DNA from: SB15 sp964639245
GTDB lineage: Bacteria > Chloroflexota > Anaerolineae > Aggregatilineales > J027
DNA length: 64,000 nt
Assembly (NCBI GenBank): GCA_964639245.1
Contig: CAZXCU010000011.1
Span: 124,001-188,000 of the forward strand
Reading direction: 5' to 3'
The notes beneath the pieces were generated by a model, which searched no databases, had not been told where the DNA came from, and was given only the letters and a program-made list of their open reading frames with translations. Positions 41,761-50,612 of the stretch are shown here, one piece after another (the stretch's first letter is position 1; the number at the start of each line of letters is the position of its first letter). The translations under genes were made by a program, and so were the position numbers.

Positions 41761-44172
41761 ATGCGTGTCACCATTCCAACCCATTTTAAGCTGGCACAGA
41801 CCGCCCCTTTTATTCAATTTGACGGGCAAAATCAAGAAAAATTTTTGATCCACATTCTCGAAGAAGATATTGTCAGAGTTCAATTTCTGCCAGAGGGCGC
41901 ATCCCGCATAGACCGTACATGGATGGTGGTGGGCAAAGACGGCGATGTGCCGCGTGAAGGGCGTTTGCGAGGGGATGTCTCGCCGTTTACCAATCCTGCC
42001 TATGAATTTCAATCCGATGACCAGTCGTTTTTACTGAAAACGAAAAACTTACAACTCACAACTCATTTTGAAAATTTGGCGCTCCATTGGCAGGATGCAA
42101 GCGGACGCGAATTTGCCTCCGATTTGCTTACCCGACCTTATCCCTATGACAAAGCGGGCAAAGCGGTTTTTCACTACATGGCACAGCGTTCGGATGAATA
42201 TTATTACGGGTTCGGGGAACGTTCGGGCGGATTGGTGAAAAATGGGCGACGTTTACGGATGATGAATGTTGACGCGATGGCCTACAACGCTGAAACCAGC
42301 GACCCCCTCTATAAACACTACCCCTTTTATATGACCTATATTCCTTCTCTCAAAATTGCTTACGGCCTTTTTTATGATAATTTTTCGACCAGTGTTTTTG
42401 ATATGGGTAGCGAAATTGATGCCTTTCATGGCTATTACCGTTATTACCAAGCCGATGATGGCGATATTGATTATTATTTGATTTATGGCCCGACCATTCC
42501 TGATGTAATGCAAAAATTCCTGAAACTGACCGGTAAAATGCACCTGCCACCACGCTGGTCATTGGGCTATCTCGCTTCCACCATGAGTTATACCGAAGCC
42601 GCAAACGCCCAAGAACAACTTGAAAATTTCATCACGCTTTGCCAGCAGCATGACATTCCCTGCGATATGTTTCATCTATCCTCTGGCTATTCGACGGACG
42701 CACGGGGGACTCGGAAAGTATTTACGTGGAATCTCAACAAAGTGCCAGACCCCAAAGCCATGAGCGAAAAATTTCACGCGGCGGGGATTCACCTCACCGC
42801 GAATGTGAAACCCTATTTTTTGCAATCACATCCCTTATATCCTGAAATTCTCCAGATGCAGGCCGGAATTCAGGTAGCAGAAACCGACGAACCTGAAATT
42901 GGACGATTCTGGAGTGGGGGAGAATTTGAAAGCGGGTTGGGCGCGTATTTTGATTTTACCAATCCTGTCGCCTATGAATGGTGGCAGCAAAAACTGAAAA
43001 CCATGCTGTTGGAGTATGGCATTGATGGCATCTGGAATGACAACAATGAATTTCAAATCTGGGATGATGCCGCACGGGGCAATGGATTTGGCAAAACACT
43101 GCCTATTGGAGTCAGTCGTCCGATTCAGACATTGCTGATGGTGCGAGCTTCGTTTGAAATACAGCAAAAATACAAGCCGAACGAACGCCCGTTTGTCCTT
43201 TCGCGGGCGGGTTGTCCCGGTTTGCAGCGTTATGCCCAGAGTTGGTCTGGCGATAACAAAACCAACTGGCACAGCCTGAAATACAATATTCCAATGGGCT
43301 TGGGGATGAGTCTTTCCGGCTTTTTTAACACCGGGCATGATGTGGGTGGATTCGCAGGGGCAAAACCGAGTCCTGAATTGTTTATCCGATGGCTGCAAAA
43401 TGGAATTTTCCACCCGCGTTTCACGATTCATTCGTGGAATGAGGACAAAAGCGTGAATGAACCGTGGATGTATCCTGAGATTTTGCCGTTGGTGCGGGAA
43501 ATTATCCAATTTCGCTATCGCCTGATTCCGTATTTGTATACGCTGATGTTTGAAGCGGCGCGAAAAAGTATCCCGATTATCCGCCCACTGGTTTATCAAT
43601 TTCCCGATGATGAAAACTGTCTGACATCCTCTTTTGATTTTATGCTGGGCGAATCGCTGCTGGTCGCTTCGGTGTATGAGGAAGGTGCAACCACTCGCCA
43701 GGTATATCTGCCCACCAAAACCGATTGGTGCGATTTTCATACGGGCAAATGGCACGATGGCGGTCAAACCATCAGCGTGGATGCTCCGCTAGAGCGTATT
43801 CCGTTGTTTGTTCCCGCCGGCGGGATGATTCCCATGGGCAAACCGATGCGCTTTGTGGGAGAAAAAGCCGACGATACCCGTGAAATTCTCTATTTTCCGC
43901 GTCAGGGACGCTCTGAATTAACCTTGATTGAGGATGATGGCATCAGTTTAGGCTATCAACAGGGCGAATTCACGGAAGTAAAGATTACCGCTTTTGCAAG
44001 CAAAACCGAGCTTAAACTTGAGATTCAGACGACAGGTCACTATGCTCTGCCTTATGACCATCTCGTTTTTATTTTGCCTGTGGGGGAAAAACGTCCTGTT
44101 CAAAGTCCGCATGTACTGTCTTCTGGCATAGATATTCAGGGGCGACAGGTGGTTTTGGTCAAAATGCCTTAA
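41761..44172 (+). CDS. GH31 family alpha-glycosidase
   Basis: 803 residues. An N-terminal beta domain, a TIM barrel and C-terminal beta domains are all represented. Nucleophile D427 is in GIWNDNNEFQIWD, and the acid/base D498 is in QSWSGDN. Other GH31 marks: FHLSSGYS, GHDVGGFAG, IHSWNEDKS and MFEAARKSIPIIRPLVYQF. It most likely hydrolyses alpha-glucosides or related sugars from the non-reducing end. No signal peptide, so it acts in the cytosol. It sits just before the 44199 promoter, and its sulfoquinovosidase-specific motif is not visible (see findings). Promoter and operon membership of this gene are not clear from the sequence. Confidence 0.88.
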   Translation: MRVTIPTHFKLAQTAPFIQFDGQNQEKFLIHILEEDIVRVQFLPEGASRIDRTWMVVGKDGDVPREGRLRGDVSPFTNPAYEFQSDDQSFLLKTKNLQLTTHFENLALHWQDASGREFASDLLTRPYPYDKAGKAVFHYMAQRSDEYYYGFGERSGGLVKNGRRLRMMNVDAMAYNAETSDPLYKHYPFYMTYIPSLKIAYGLFYDNFSTSVFDMGSEIDAFHGYYRYYQADDGDIDYYLIYGPTIPDVMQKFLKLTGKMHLPPRWSLGYLASTMSYTEAANAQEQLENFITLCQQHDIPCDMFHLSSGYSTDARGTRKVFTWNLNKVPDPKAMSEKFHAAGIHLTANVKPYFLQSHPLYPEILQMQAGIQVAETDEPEIGRFWSGGEFESGLGAYFDFTNPVAYEWWQQKLKTMLLEYGIDGIWNDNNEFQIWDDAARGNGFGKTLPIGVSRPIQTLLMVRASFEIQQKYKPNERPFVLSRAGCPGLQRYAQSWSGDNKTNWHSLKYNIPMGLGMSLSGFFNTGHDVGGFAGAKPSPELFIRWLQNGIFHPRFTIHSWNEDKSVNEPWMYPEILPLVREIIQFRYRLIPYLYTLMFEAARKSIPIIRPLVYQFPDDENCLTSSFDFMLGESLLVASVYEEGATTRQVYLPTKTDWCDFHTGKWHDGGQTISVDAPLERIPLFVPAGGMIPMGKPMRFVGEKADDTREILYFPRQGRSELTLIEDDGISLGYQQGEFTEVKITAFASKTELKLEIQTTGHYALPYDHLVFILPVGEKRPVQSPHVLSSGIDIQGRQVVLVKMP

Positions 44173-44198
44173 AATATTGCCATTTTATTTGGAATTTC

Positions 44199-44226
44199 TT
44201 GACAAAGGGTTTGGGCGCGTTATAAT
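44199..44226 (+). promoter_or_regulatory. Strong consensus sigma-70 promoter upstream of the sugar operon
   Basis: A perfect TTGACA at 44199-44204 and a perfect TATAAT at 44221-44226 with a 16-base spacer, 27 bases after the GH31 stop. Transcription would start near 44233 and meet the hairpin at 44281 first. Confidence 0.75.
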
Positions 44227-44280
44227 TTCTTTCAAATAGCGTTTTTTAATATGATTTAAAGAGTATTTCTTAAAAATTAC

Positions 44281-44306
44281 GCAGCCTGTTGCGGGCTGCA
44301 TTTTTT
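44281..44306 (+). terminator. Intrinsic terminator / attenuator between promoter and first gene
   Basis: GCAGCC and GGCTGC form a 6-bp GC-rich stem with a 7-base loop, followed by A and six T. It is downstream of the 44199 promoter and upstream of the operator and the first operon gene, so a transcript from that promoter is either ended here (about 75 nt) or must read through. Confidence 0.65.
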
Positions 44307-44313
44307 AACCTAA

Positions 44314-44335
44314 TTTAGTTAAGCGCTTAACTAAA
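44314..44335. promoter_or_regulatory. LacI-type 22-bp palindrome, probable operator
   Basis: TTTAGTTAAGC is followed at once by its exact complement, giving a perfect 22-bp dyad centred on the CG of AAGCGCTT. The AAGCGCTT core is typical of LacI-family operators for sugar operons. It ends where the ribosome site AGAGGA (44335-44340) of the isomerase gene begins. No LacI gene is in the window. Confidence 0.72.
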
Positions 44336-44343
44336 GAGGATTT

Positions 44344-45690
44344 ATGCAAGAAATTTCTATTGGTTTTGTTCCTATTGCCCGGCCTACCTTTGATACAGAA
44401 TTTGCGCGTCAGATGACACAGCAGGCCAAAGCCCGGTTAGAAGCAGCTGGGTTCAGCCTGATTGCCTCCCCCGATTTGGTAATGAGCATCCAAGAGGCTG
44501 AAAGTGCAGCCCAAACACTCAACCAAGAATCGCCCGATTTATTGATTGTTTTCCAGGCCAGTTTTGCTGACAGTACCATGATGATGAAATTGGCAGAGGG
44601 GAGCGATGCACCGCTTTTGCTATGGGCTGTTCCCGAAGCTCGGACAGGGGGACGCTTGCGGTTAAATTCTCTGTGTGGAATCAATCTGGCGGCTCATGCG
44701 CTGACTCGCGCTGGATATGCTTATGATTATGTGTATGCGCTGCCCGAAGATGACACCGCGATCGAAAAAATTACGGCGGTTGCCCGTGCCGTGTATGTCG
44801 TACGAAATTTAGAAGTTACCCGCATCGGACGCTTGGGCGAAAATCCTGATGGGTTTGAAACCTGCATTCCCAATTATGCGTTGCTGTCTGAACAGTTAGG
44901 CGTAGAAATTATCCAGATTGGTCTGTCAGAATTTTTTGAGCAGGTTCGGGAACGCCGCGACTCACCGCAAGCACTCACCGATATTACAACCGAACTTCGG
45001 CAAACCCTGACTAATTTTGACGAACTTGACCCCATTCCAACAAGCGGCACATTGGCTGCTTATACCGTGCTGCGCGATTTGAGCCAAAAAGAAGCGCTGG
45101 ATGCCTTTGCGGTGCGCTGCTGGCCTGAATTTTTTACGGAATTGGGCTGTGCGGCATGTGGGGCGGTGTCCCTGCTCAACCGCGATATGACCCCCGGCGG
45201 ATGTGAAGCGGATGTGAACGGCATTTTGAGTCACCTCATTTTGCAGTGGATCAGCAACGAACCCGCTTTTAACAGTGACATCGTGGATTTTAATATCGCG
45301 GAAAATACGGCTGTGTTGTGGCACTGCGGGCAAGCGCCCTTGGGTATGGCTGACCCCGCCAGCCCGATTCGCGGTACAATTCATTCTAATCGGAAGCTGC
45401 CCCTGCTGATGGAATTTACCTTAAAACCGGGGCGTGTGACCTTAGCCCGGTTGCATGAAAAAAATGACCGGTTTCACTTGGTCATCGGGCAGGGCGAAAT
45501 AATCGCTGCCCCACCGAGTTTTTCTGGCACATCGGGCGTGATTCGATTTGACCAATCCGCTCAAAAGGTGTTAGATACATTAATATATGAAGGTTTAGAG
45601 CATCATATTGCGCTGGCCTACGGAAACCATGTCAAAGCGCTTGAGGCGCTGGCTCGCCAGCTAGATTTACCAATTATCTATTTGTCGTAG
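44344..45690 (+). CDS. L-fucose/L-arabinose isomerase-family protein; candidate sulfoquinovose isomerase
   Basis: 448 residues with the FucI/AraA-like fold. The conserved block is RCWPEFFTELGCAACGAVSL, then PGGCEADVNG; the probable metal ligands are E262 and D290. The N-terminal half (about 1-225) is a Rossmann-like region with SPDLLIVFQASFADSTMM. It is shorter than E. coli FucI (about 590). The same broad family contains the sulfoquinovose isomerase (SftI/SqvD) of the sulfo-transaldolase pathway; this reading depends on the neighbours. Alternatives are isomerisation of fucose, arabinose or a deoxy sugar. First gene after the operator. Confidence 0.82.
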   Translation: MQEISIGFVPIARPTFDTEFARQMTQQAKARLEAAGFSLIASPDLVMSIQEAESAAQTLNQESPDLLIVFQASFADSTMMMKLAEGSDAPLLLWAVPEARTGGRLRLNSLCGINLAAHALTRAGYAYDYVYALPEDDTAIEKITAVARAVYVVRNLEVTRIGRLGENPDGFETCIPNYALLSEQLGVEIIQIGLSEFFEQVRERRDSPQALTDITTELRQTLTNFDELDPIPTSGTLAAYTVLRDLSQKEALDAFAVRCWPEFFTELGCAACGAVSLLNRDMTPGGCEADVNGILSHLILQWISNEPAFNSDIVDFNIAENTAVLWHCGQAPLGMADPASPIRGTIHSNRKLPLLMEFTLKPGRVTLARLHEKNDRFHLVIGQGEIIAAPPSFSGTSGVIRFDQSAQKVLDTLIYEGLEHHIALAYGNHVKALEALARQLDLPIIYLS

Positions 45691-45766
45691 GTAAAGGAGG
45701 ATGCAGCCACGTTAAAACTTTCCCTTTTGCAGTGTTCGTATAGATTTTCTAGGAGAGTATTGACCC

Positions 45767-47071
45767 ATGAAAGTTCGTAATTTTATTGTTCTTACCCTGT
45801 TGATGGTCATGGCGTTGTCAGCGATGGGCCCGGTTCGCGCTCAGGATGATGTTGAACTTCGCATTTTGTGGTACAACGACGGTATCGAAGGCGAAGTCAT
45901 GCGCGATTTGCTTGACCGCTATCAAGAAGCCAACCCCGGCGTGACCGTTGTTCTGGATGAAGTACCGTTCGCCGATATTCACAATACCTTGCAAACCGCC
46001 GTTGAAGGTGGGGATGTCCCGGATATTGCCCGTATTACCCAAGTTCCGCGTTTCCGTGACTACTATCTCGACATCAGCCCCTTTGTTGCCGATGCTGAAT
46101 ATTGGACAAACAGCTTCTCGCCCTTCGTATTGGGTTCGATGCGTAAAGGCGAAGATGATGCGGGTGTATACGGTCTGCCGAATCAATTCACTGTTTCCGG
46201 CCCCTATGTCAATGTGACCTTGTTTGAACAAGCCGGTGTGGAATTGCCCGGTGAAGGCGCAACATGGGAAGATTGGACAGCCGCCGCCCAAGAAGTTGCT
46301 GAAACCACTGGCACTCCCTATGCGATTGCGATTGACCGTTCCGCGCATCGTTTGTTTGGCCCGGCACTCTCGATGGGTGCGACTTTCTTCAATGAAGAAG
46401 GCAGCATCACCGTTGATAGCGAAGGCTTCCGCAGCGCTGCCCAGATGTTGATTGATTGGCACGCGAATGAAATTACCCCCACCGATGTCTGGGTCAGCTC
46501 CAGCGACCAGTACGCCGCCGCCCGTGATTATTTTGTGAATGGGCAGTTGGTTATGTACATGGCAGGCAGTTGGTTAGTCAATGGTTTGGTCAATGATATT
46601 GGCGATTCCTTCGACTGGGCAGCCGTGCCGAATCCGACAGGCGCGGGTGGCAGCACAGGGATGCCCGGTGGTGCCGCGATGGTTGCCTTAGCTGGTACAG
46701 AACACCCCGAAGCGGTGGCTGCCTTGCTGGATTGGTTGGCGCAGCCCGAACAAATGACCGAATGGTTTGCCCGCACGCTGTTCCTGCCGAGCCACCTCGC
46801 CCTGATTGAAGCGGGTGTCCCGTGGACAGGCAATGACCCCAGCGCCGAAGTCAGCCCCAAAGCGGTGGCTGCCTTGAATATCTTTACCGCCGAAGTTGGC
46901 AAACTGTCCGATGAATCCTACCGTTTGCAATACAGCTTCCTGATTGACACGCTCAATCCGAACAGCCGTGACCGTCTGAGCCAAGTTTTGGCGGGCGAAC
47001 TCACCCTGGATGAAGCGATTCAACGCATTCAAGAAGCGGTGGATGAAGCCTTTGCTGCTTCGCAACAGTAG
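45767..47071 (+). CDS. Sugar ABC transporter substrate-binding protein (family 1)
   Basis: 434 residues. A cleavable signal peptide ends near VRAQDD; no lipobox is visible. The family-1 solute-binding fold shows VELRILWYNDG, AVEGGDVPDIARITQ, GLPNQFTVSGPYVNVTLFEQ, MYMAGSWLVNG and PGGAAMVAL. It is the periplasmic-type receptor for the two permeases downstream. The substrate cannot be read from sequence; the operon suggests sulfoquinovose or its glycoside. An intrinsic terminator directly follows, which would give more binding protein than permease. Confidence 0.9.
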   Translation: MKVRNFIVLTLLMVMALSAMGPVRAQDDVELRILWYNDGIEGEVMRDLLDRYQEANPGVTVVLDEVPFADIHNTLQTAVEGGDVPDIARITQVPRFRDYYLDISPFVADAEYWTNSFSPFVLGSMRKGEDDAGVYGLPNQFTVSGPYVNVTLFEQAGVELPGEGATWEDWTAAAQEVAETTGTPYAIAIDRSAHRLFGPALSMGATFFNEEGSITVDSEGFRSAAQMLIDWHANEITPTDVWVSSSDQYAAARDYFVNGQLVMYMAGSWLVNGLVNDIGDSFDWAAVPNPTGAGGSTGMPGGAAMVALAGTEHPEAVAALLDWLAQPEQMTEWFARTLFLPSHLALIEAGVPWTGNDPSAEVSPKAVAALNIFTAEVGKLSDESYRLQYSFLIDTLNPNSRDRLSQVLAGELTLDEAIQRIQEAVDEAFAASQQ

Positions 47072-47097
47072 GTCATGATTTAAATAAATGAATGAAC

Positions 47098-47139
47098 ACA
47101 GGCTGTTGGTGGCTGAACCTGCCTACAGCCTGTTTTTTT
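47098..47139 (+). terminator. Intrinsic terminator between binding protein and permeases
   Basis: ACAGGCTG and CAGCCTGT form a perfect 8-bp stem around a 20-base loop, followed by seven T (47133-47139). Partial readthrough here is a common way to lower permease levels relative to the binding protein. Confidence 0.75.
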
Positions 47140-47154
47140 AAGAGAGGATGAGAG

Positions 47155-48291
47155 ATGCGTACCATCCAACCCACCGCACCCCCCGCCAATCCGCTGCTTT
47201 TAGCCCGCGATACCCTGTTGTATGAACTTGAACATCTGCTGCATCCTTTAAGCAAACGACACGGGTTGAGCAAGCTGTTCTATCTACTGCTGCTGCCCTT
47301 TTTGGCAGTGTATCATTTCTTTTTTCTGTTATTGTTGGCGGTTCTGAATATAGTAGATTTCATTTTTACGCCGATTCAGCGTGTGATTGGCACGAATCGG
47401 ATGGCTTATTTTTTCATTCTGCCCAATATGCTTATTTTTAGCATTTTTGTCCTGCTGCCAATGGGACTTAATTTTTACATCGGATTTACCAGTGGGCAAT
47501 CAATCCGCCCCGAAAATCGAGAGTGGGTTGGCACAGACAACCTTGAACGGTTGGTCGACTGTGACAATTTCACCGACCCGAATACCTGCCGTGAAGATTT
47601 TTTCTGGCACGGCGTGCGTAATACGATTTTTTTCGTCAGTGTGCAGGTCATTTCGATGATTATTCTGGCCTTGTTCACGGCGCTGGCGTTAAACGGCAAA
47701 ATCATCTTGCGCGGGTTTTTCCGCAGTGTCTTTTTCTATCCTGTGCTGCTTTCACCTGTCGTCGTGGCGCTCATCTGGAAATGGATGCTGGATTACGAAA
47801 GCGGGGTGATTAATTATTTTCTGGTCGAATTAGGGGTAGAGCGCACCAACTTTTTTGACAGCCGCACTTGGGCGCGATTCTGGGTGATTGTGGTATCGGA
47901 TTGGGCGCAGATGGGCTTTTATACGCTCATTTTGCTGGCTGGGTTACAGTCGATCCCCGCTTCGTTATATGAAGCCGCCGAAATGGACGGTGCAACCCCG
48001 ATTTCCAAATTCCGTTTTGTGACCTTGCCGTTGCTGATGCCCACCATGACGGTGGTGCTGGTGTTGGCCTTAATCCGTGCGGTACAAGTGTTTGACCAAG
48101 TATTTGTGTTGACAGGCGGTGGCCCCGGTACGGCAACCCTGTATATTGTGCAGTATATCTATCGTAACGGGTTTGGTATTACCCCCGCCCAATATGGGTT
48201 GGCGGCGGCGGCCTCGCTCATGCTGGCTTCGGTGCTGTTGGTGCTAACACTGGGGCAGTTGTGGTTTTCTCGCAATGCAGAGTCGGCTTAA
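47155..48291 (+). CDS. Sugar ABC transporter permease, MalF/UgpA type
   Basis: 378 residues. A longer N-terminus with a membrane helix at about 45-66 is followed by the six-helix core. The coupling (EAA) loop reads EAAEMDGATPISKFRFVTLP near 277-297, which contacts the ATPase. The motif VFDQVFVLTGGGPG follows. The N-terminal extension (1-80) is unlike E. coli UgpA. No ATPase (MsmX-type) gene is in the window, so a shared ATPase elsewhere is expected. Confidence 0.9.
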   Translation: MRTIQPTAPPANPLLLARDTLLYELEHLLHPLSKRHGLSKLFYLLLLPFLAVYHFFFLLLLAVLNIVDFIFTPIQRVIGTNRMAYFFILPNMLIFSIFVLLPMGLNFYIGFTSGQSIRPENREWVGTDNLERLVDCDNFTDPNTCREDFFWHGVRNTIFFVSVQVISMIILALFTALALNGKIILRGFFRSVFFYPVLLSPVVVALIWKWMLDYESGVINYFLVELGVERTNFFDSRTWARFWVIVVSDWAQMGFYTLILLAGLQSIPASLYEAAEMDGATPISKFRFVTLPLLMPTMTVVLVLALIRAVQVFDQVFVLTGGGPGTATLYIVQYIYRNGFGITPAQYGLAAAASLMLASVLLVLTLGQLWFSRNAESA

Positions 48292-48306
48292 AAAGGAGAA
48301 TTTGAC

Positions 48307-49884
48307 ATGGCAACTGGCTTTTTAACCCGACGCAAAGGACGCGGACGGTTTGACTTTACTGATGTTGTCACCTACATCTACTTGATTCTGGGGACGATTA
48401 TCATGTTCGGCCCGGTATTGTGGCTGGTCATGTCCTCGTTCAAACCGCGTTCGCTGCTCTTTGAACCCACCCCCACCTTTTTGCCCTATCAACAGGTCAC
48501 GGTCAATGTCAAAGGCTATGACGACCCACTCAACCTGTATGATTTGACTTTCCGTGAAGCGCGGATTGCCGGCAGTCGCATTGTTATCGGCAATTTGCAA
48601 GCCACCAATGGAGTCGCCCACGGGATTGATACGGTGTTACTCACCGATGAACAAAAAGCGGCTTTGCAAAACTTGGGCGCAGGGTCAGCCGATGTTCCCA
48701 CTGGCGCAGAAGTGGTTGCGCTGGAAGCAGAAGAAGGCAACCTGCTGGAAATTCTCCAATCCAACGCGGAATTTGCCATCGGTACAGCGCTGTTACAAAC
48801 AATTGATTTGAATGACATCCTCACCGCCACAGATGAAGAAACCAAAACCACCTTTTTGATGCCCACCAATGCCGCATTTGAGGCATTTTTCGCGGAATAT
48901 GGCACAGCAGTTTTGGATAATCCTGACCTGTTACGGGAGATTTTGCTCTACCATCTGTTGCCAGACCGTTTTCTGGTGGTGAAATTTTATCCGAGTGTCA
49001 ACAGCAATTTGCCAACCCTACTGGCGGATGCGACCTTGCCCATTACCCTAGTCGAAACCGAAACCCGTCAATTGGCGCAAATTGGCGCACCCAAAGGCGC
49101 GGAGTACACCTTCATTGACCCCCAAAATCCCGATGAAGGCGAAGTGAAATATTTTTCGTATGGCACGCCGCTTGGCACGAGTATCATTTTTGACCCGGTT
49201 CGAGAAGTCGAGTTCAGCTTTGATAACTACACGGGCGCGATTGATGCGTTTCCATTCTGGACATACCTTCGCAACTCCATCATTGTTACCGTTGTGGCAA
49301 CCGTTGTTACCCTGATTATTAACAGCATGGCAGCATTCGCGTTGAGCAAATATCAATTCGTTGGACGGGAAGTGGTGTTCATCATCATTATTAGCACGCT
49401 GATGGTGCCTATTTCGGTCATTTTGATTCCGGCCTTTCTGGTGATTTCCGAAGTTGGTTGGGTCAACAGCTTGTGGGGGGTGATTATTCCCGGTGCGGCG
49501 ACTCCGACAGGGGTCTTTTTGCTGCGTCAATATATGCTGACTATTCCCGATGAACTGCTGGACTCCGCCCGGATTGATGGCGCAACCGAATGGCGTATTT
49601 ACTGGCAAGTCGTTCTCCCATTGACACGCCCTGCGCTGGCAGTGCTGGCAATTTTCTCGGTCATGTGGCGCTGGAATGACTTTTTGTGGCCTTTTGTGGT
49701 GCTAAACCAGAAAGAAAATTTCACCCTGCAAGTTGGCTTGCGGGCGTTTCAGGGCGCGTTGGATGTGCAATGGAATTATATTTTAGCAACCACCGTTTTA
49801 ACCCTGCTGCCAATTACGCTGGTCTTTGCATTTTTGCAGCGTTATATCACGGGTGGGATTGCAACCACAGGTATGAAAGGATAG
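48307..49884 (+). CDS. Sugar ABC transporter permease, MalG type, with FAS1-like insertion
   Basis: 525 residues, roughly twice the normal MalG length (about 280). One membrane helix (22-44) is followed by a 270-residue external loop, 45-315, then five helices from 322 on and the EAA loop DELLDSARIDGATEWRIYWQ. Inside the loop, NLQATNGVAHGIDTVLL (96-112) looks like the end of a fasciclin domain, and NLLEILQSNAEF to TTFLMPTNAAFEAF and LLREILLYHLLPDRF (145-222) look like the beginning of one. So the order is tail first, then head. The insertion should face the extracytoplasmic side and could bind carbohydrate or the binding protein. It is in frame, with no sign of a frameshift. Confidence 0.88.
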   Translation: MATGFLTRRKGRGRFDFTDVVTYIYLILGTIIMFGPVLWLVMSSFKPRSLLFEPTPTFLPYQQVTVNVKGYDDPLNLYDLTFREARIAGSRIVIGNLQATNGVAHGIDTVLLTDEQKAALQNLGAGSADVPTGAEVVALEAEEGNLLEILQSNAEFAIGTALLQTIDLNDILTATDEETKTTFLMPTNAAFEAFFAEYGTAVLDNPDLLREILLYHLLPDRFLVVKFYPSVNSNLPTLLADATLPITLVETETRQLAQIGAPKGAEYTFIDPQNPDEGEVKYFSYGTPLGTSIIFDPVREVEFSFDNYTGAIDAFPFWTYLRNSIIVTVVATVVTLIINSMAAFALSKYQFVGREVVFIIIISTLMVPISVILIPAFLVISEVGWVNSLWGVIIPGAATPTGVFLLRQYMLTIPDELLDSARIDGATEWRIYWQVVLPLTRPALAVLAIFSVMWRWNDFLWPFVVLNQKENFTLQVGLRAFQGALDVQWNYILATTVLTLLPITLVFAFLQRYITGGIATTGMKG

Positions 49885-49923
49885 CGGCGGGTTAGAACTC
49901 GCCCACATAAGAAGGGATTGTGC

Positions 49924-50595
49924 ATGAAATTTTTTATTGACAGCGCCAAAGTAGATGAAATCAGCTACGCGCTGGAATTCTGGGATATTGACGGCGTAAC
50001 TACCAACCCCCGTCATGTGCAGGTATCGGGCAAACCGTTTATGCAGGTGATTCAGGAAATCGGGCGGTTGGTCGCACAGGCGAGTGATGATAAAACCGTG
50101 TCGGTGCAGACCAACCCCTACAATCATGGTGATTACAAAGCCATCGTGGATGAAGGCGAACGACTCGCCGCTTTGAGCGATAATTTTGTGATTAAAATGC
50201 CTTCCACCGAAGCGGGTTTCCGCGCCTGCCGTGAATTGACCGACAAAGGAATTCGCTGCAACCTGACCTTGTGTTTTTCCGCGATGCAAGCCCTCCAGGC
50301 CATGCGAATGGGGGCATTTTACGTGTCCCCATTCATTGGTTGGAAAGAATCGAATGGGGAAGAAATTCGTCATTTCATTCAAGACATCGTAGCCATCCGG
50401 GACAACTATATGTTCCCCACAGAAATTCTGGTGGCGGCGGTACGGAATGGACGGCAAATTGTCGAATCTGCTGTGGTCGCAGCAGATATTGTGACCTGCG
50501 CCTTTGATGTCTACCAGACCTCCTTCCAGCATCCCTACACCGTGGACGGATTGGGTAAATTTCAAGGCTTTTGGGATCAAACTCCCTACGAATAA
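49924..50595 (+). CDS. Small transaldolase-family protein; candidate 6-deoxy-6-sulfofructose transaldolase
   Basis: 223 residues from the ATG at 49924 (AGAAGGGA upstream), the short TalB/Fsa-like form. MKFFIDSAKVDEI, DGVTTNPRHVQVSG, then the Schiff-base K91 in FVIKMPSTEAGFR, CNLTLCFSAMQAL and YVSPFIGWKES. Ordinary Fsa/TalC proteins have TTNPSL; here it is TTNPRHV. In the sulfo-transaldolase pathway this family (SftT/SqvA) moves the C1-C3 unit of sulfofructose to glyceraldehyde 3-phosphate, leaving sulfolactaldehyde. That assignment is inference from the neighbours; F6P aldolase or transaldolase is the simple alternative. Confidence 0.85.
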   Translation: MKFFIDSAKVDEISYALEFWDIDGVTTNPRHVQVSGKPFMQVIQEIGRLVAQASDDKTVSVQTNPYNHGDYKAIVDEGERLAALSDNFVIKMPSTEAGFRACRELTDKGIRCNLTLCFSAMQALQAMRMGAFYVSPFIGWKESNGEEIRHFIQDIVAIRDNYMFPTEILVAAVRNGRQIVESAVVAADIVTCAFDVYQTSFQHPYTVDGLGKFQGFWDQTPYE

Positions 50596-50612
50596 AGAGA
50601 AAGTATATTCTA

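Noticed and set aside
42835..43767. Minus-strand frame of 310 codons inside the GH31 gene
   Set aside because: A mirror of the GH31 coding sequence; no domain, start signal or plausible composition.
41761..44172. Labelling the GH31 gene a YihQ-type sulfoquinovosidase
   Set aside because: The Gln needed for sulfonate binding in YihQ is replaced (FHLSSGYS), so a general GH31 call is safer.
48307..49884. Reading the long permease as a frameshift fusion of a permease and a separate FAS1 gene
   Set aside because: The insertion sits between the first and second helix in one uninterrupted frame, with the remaining permease intact after it.
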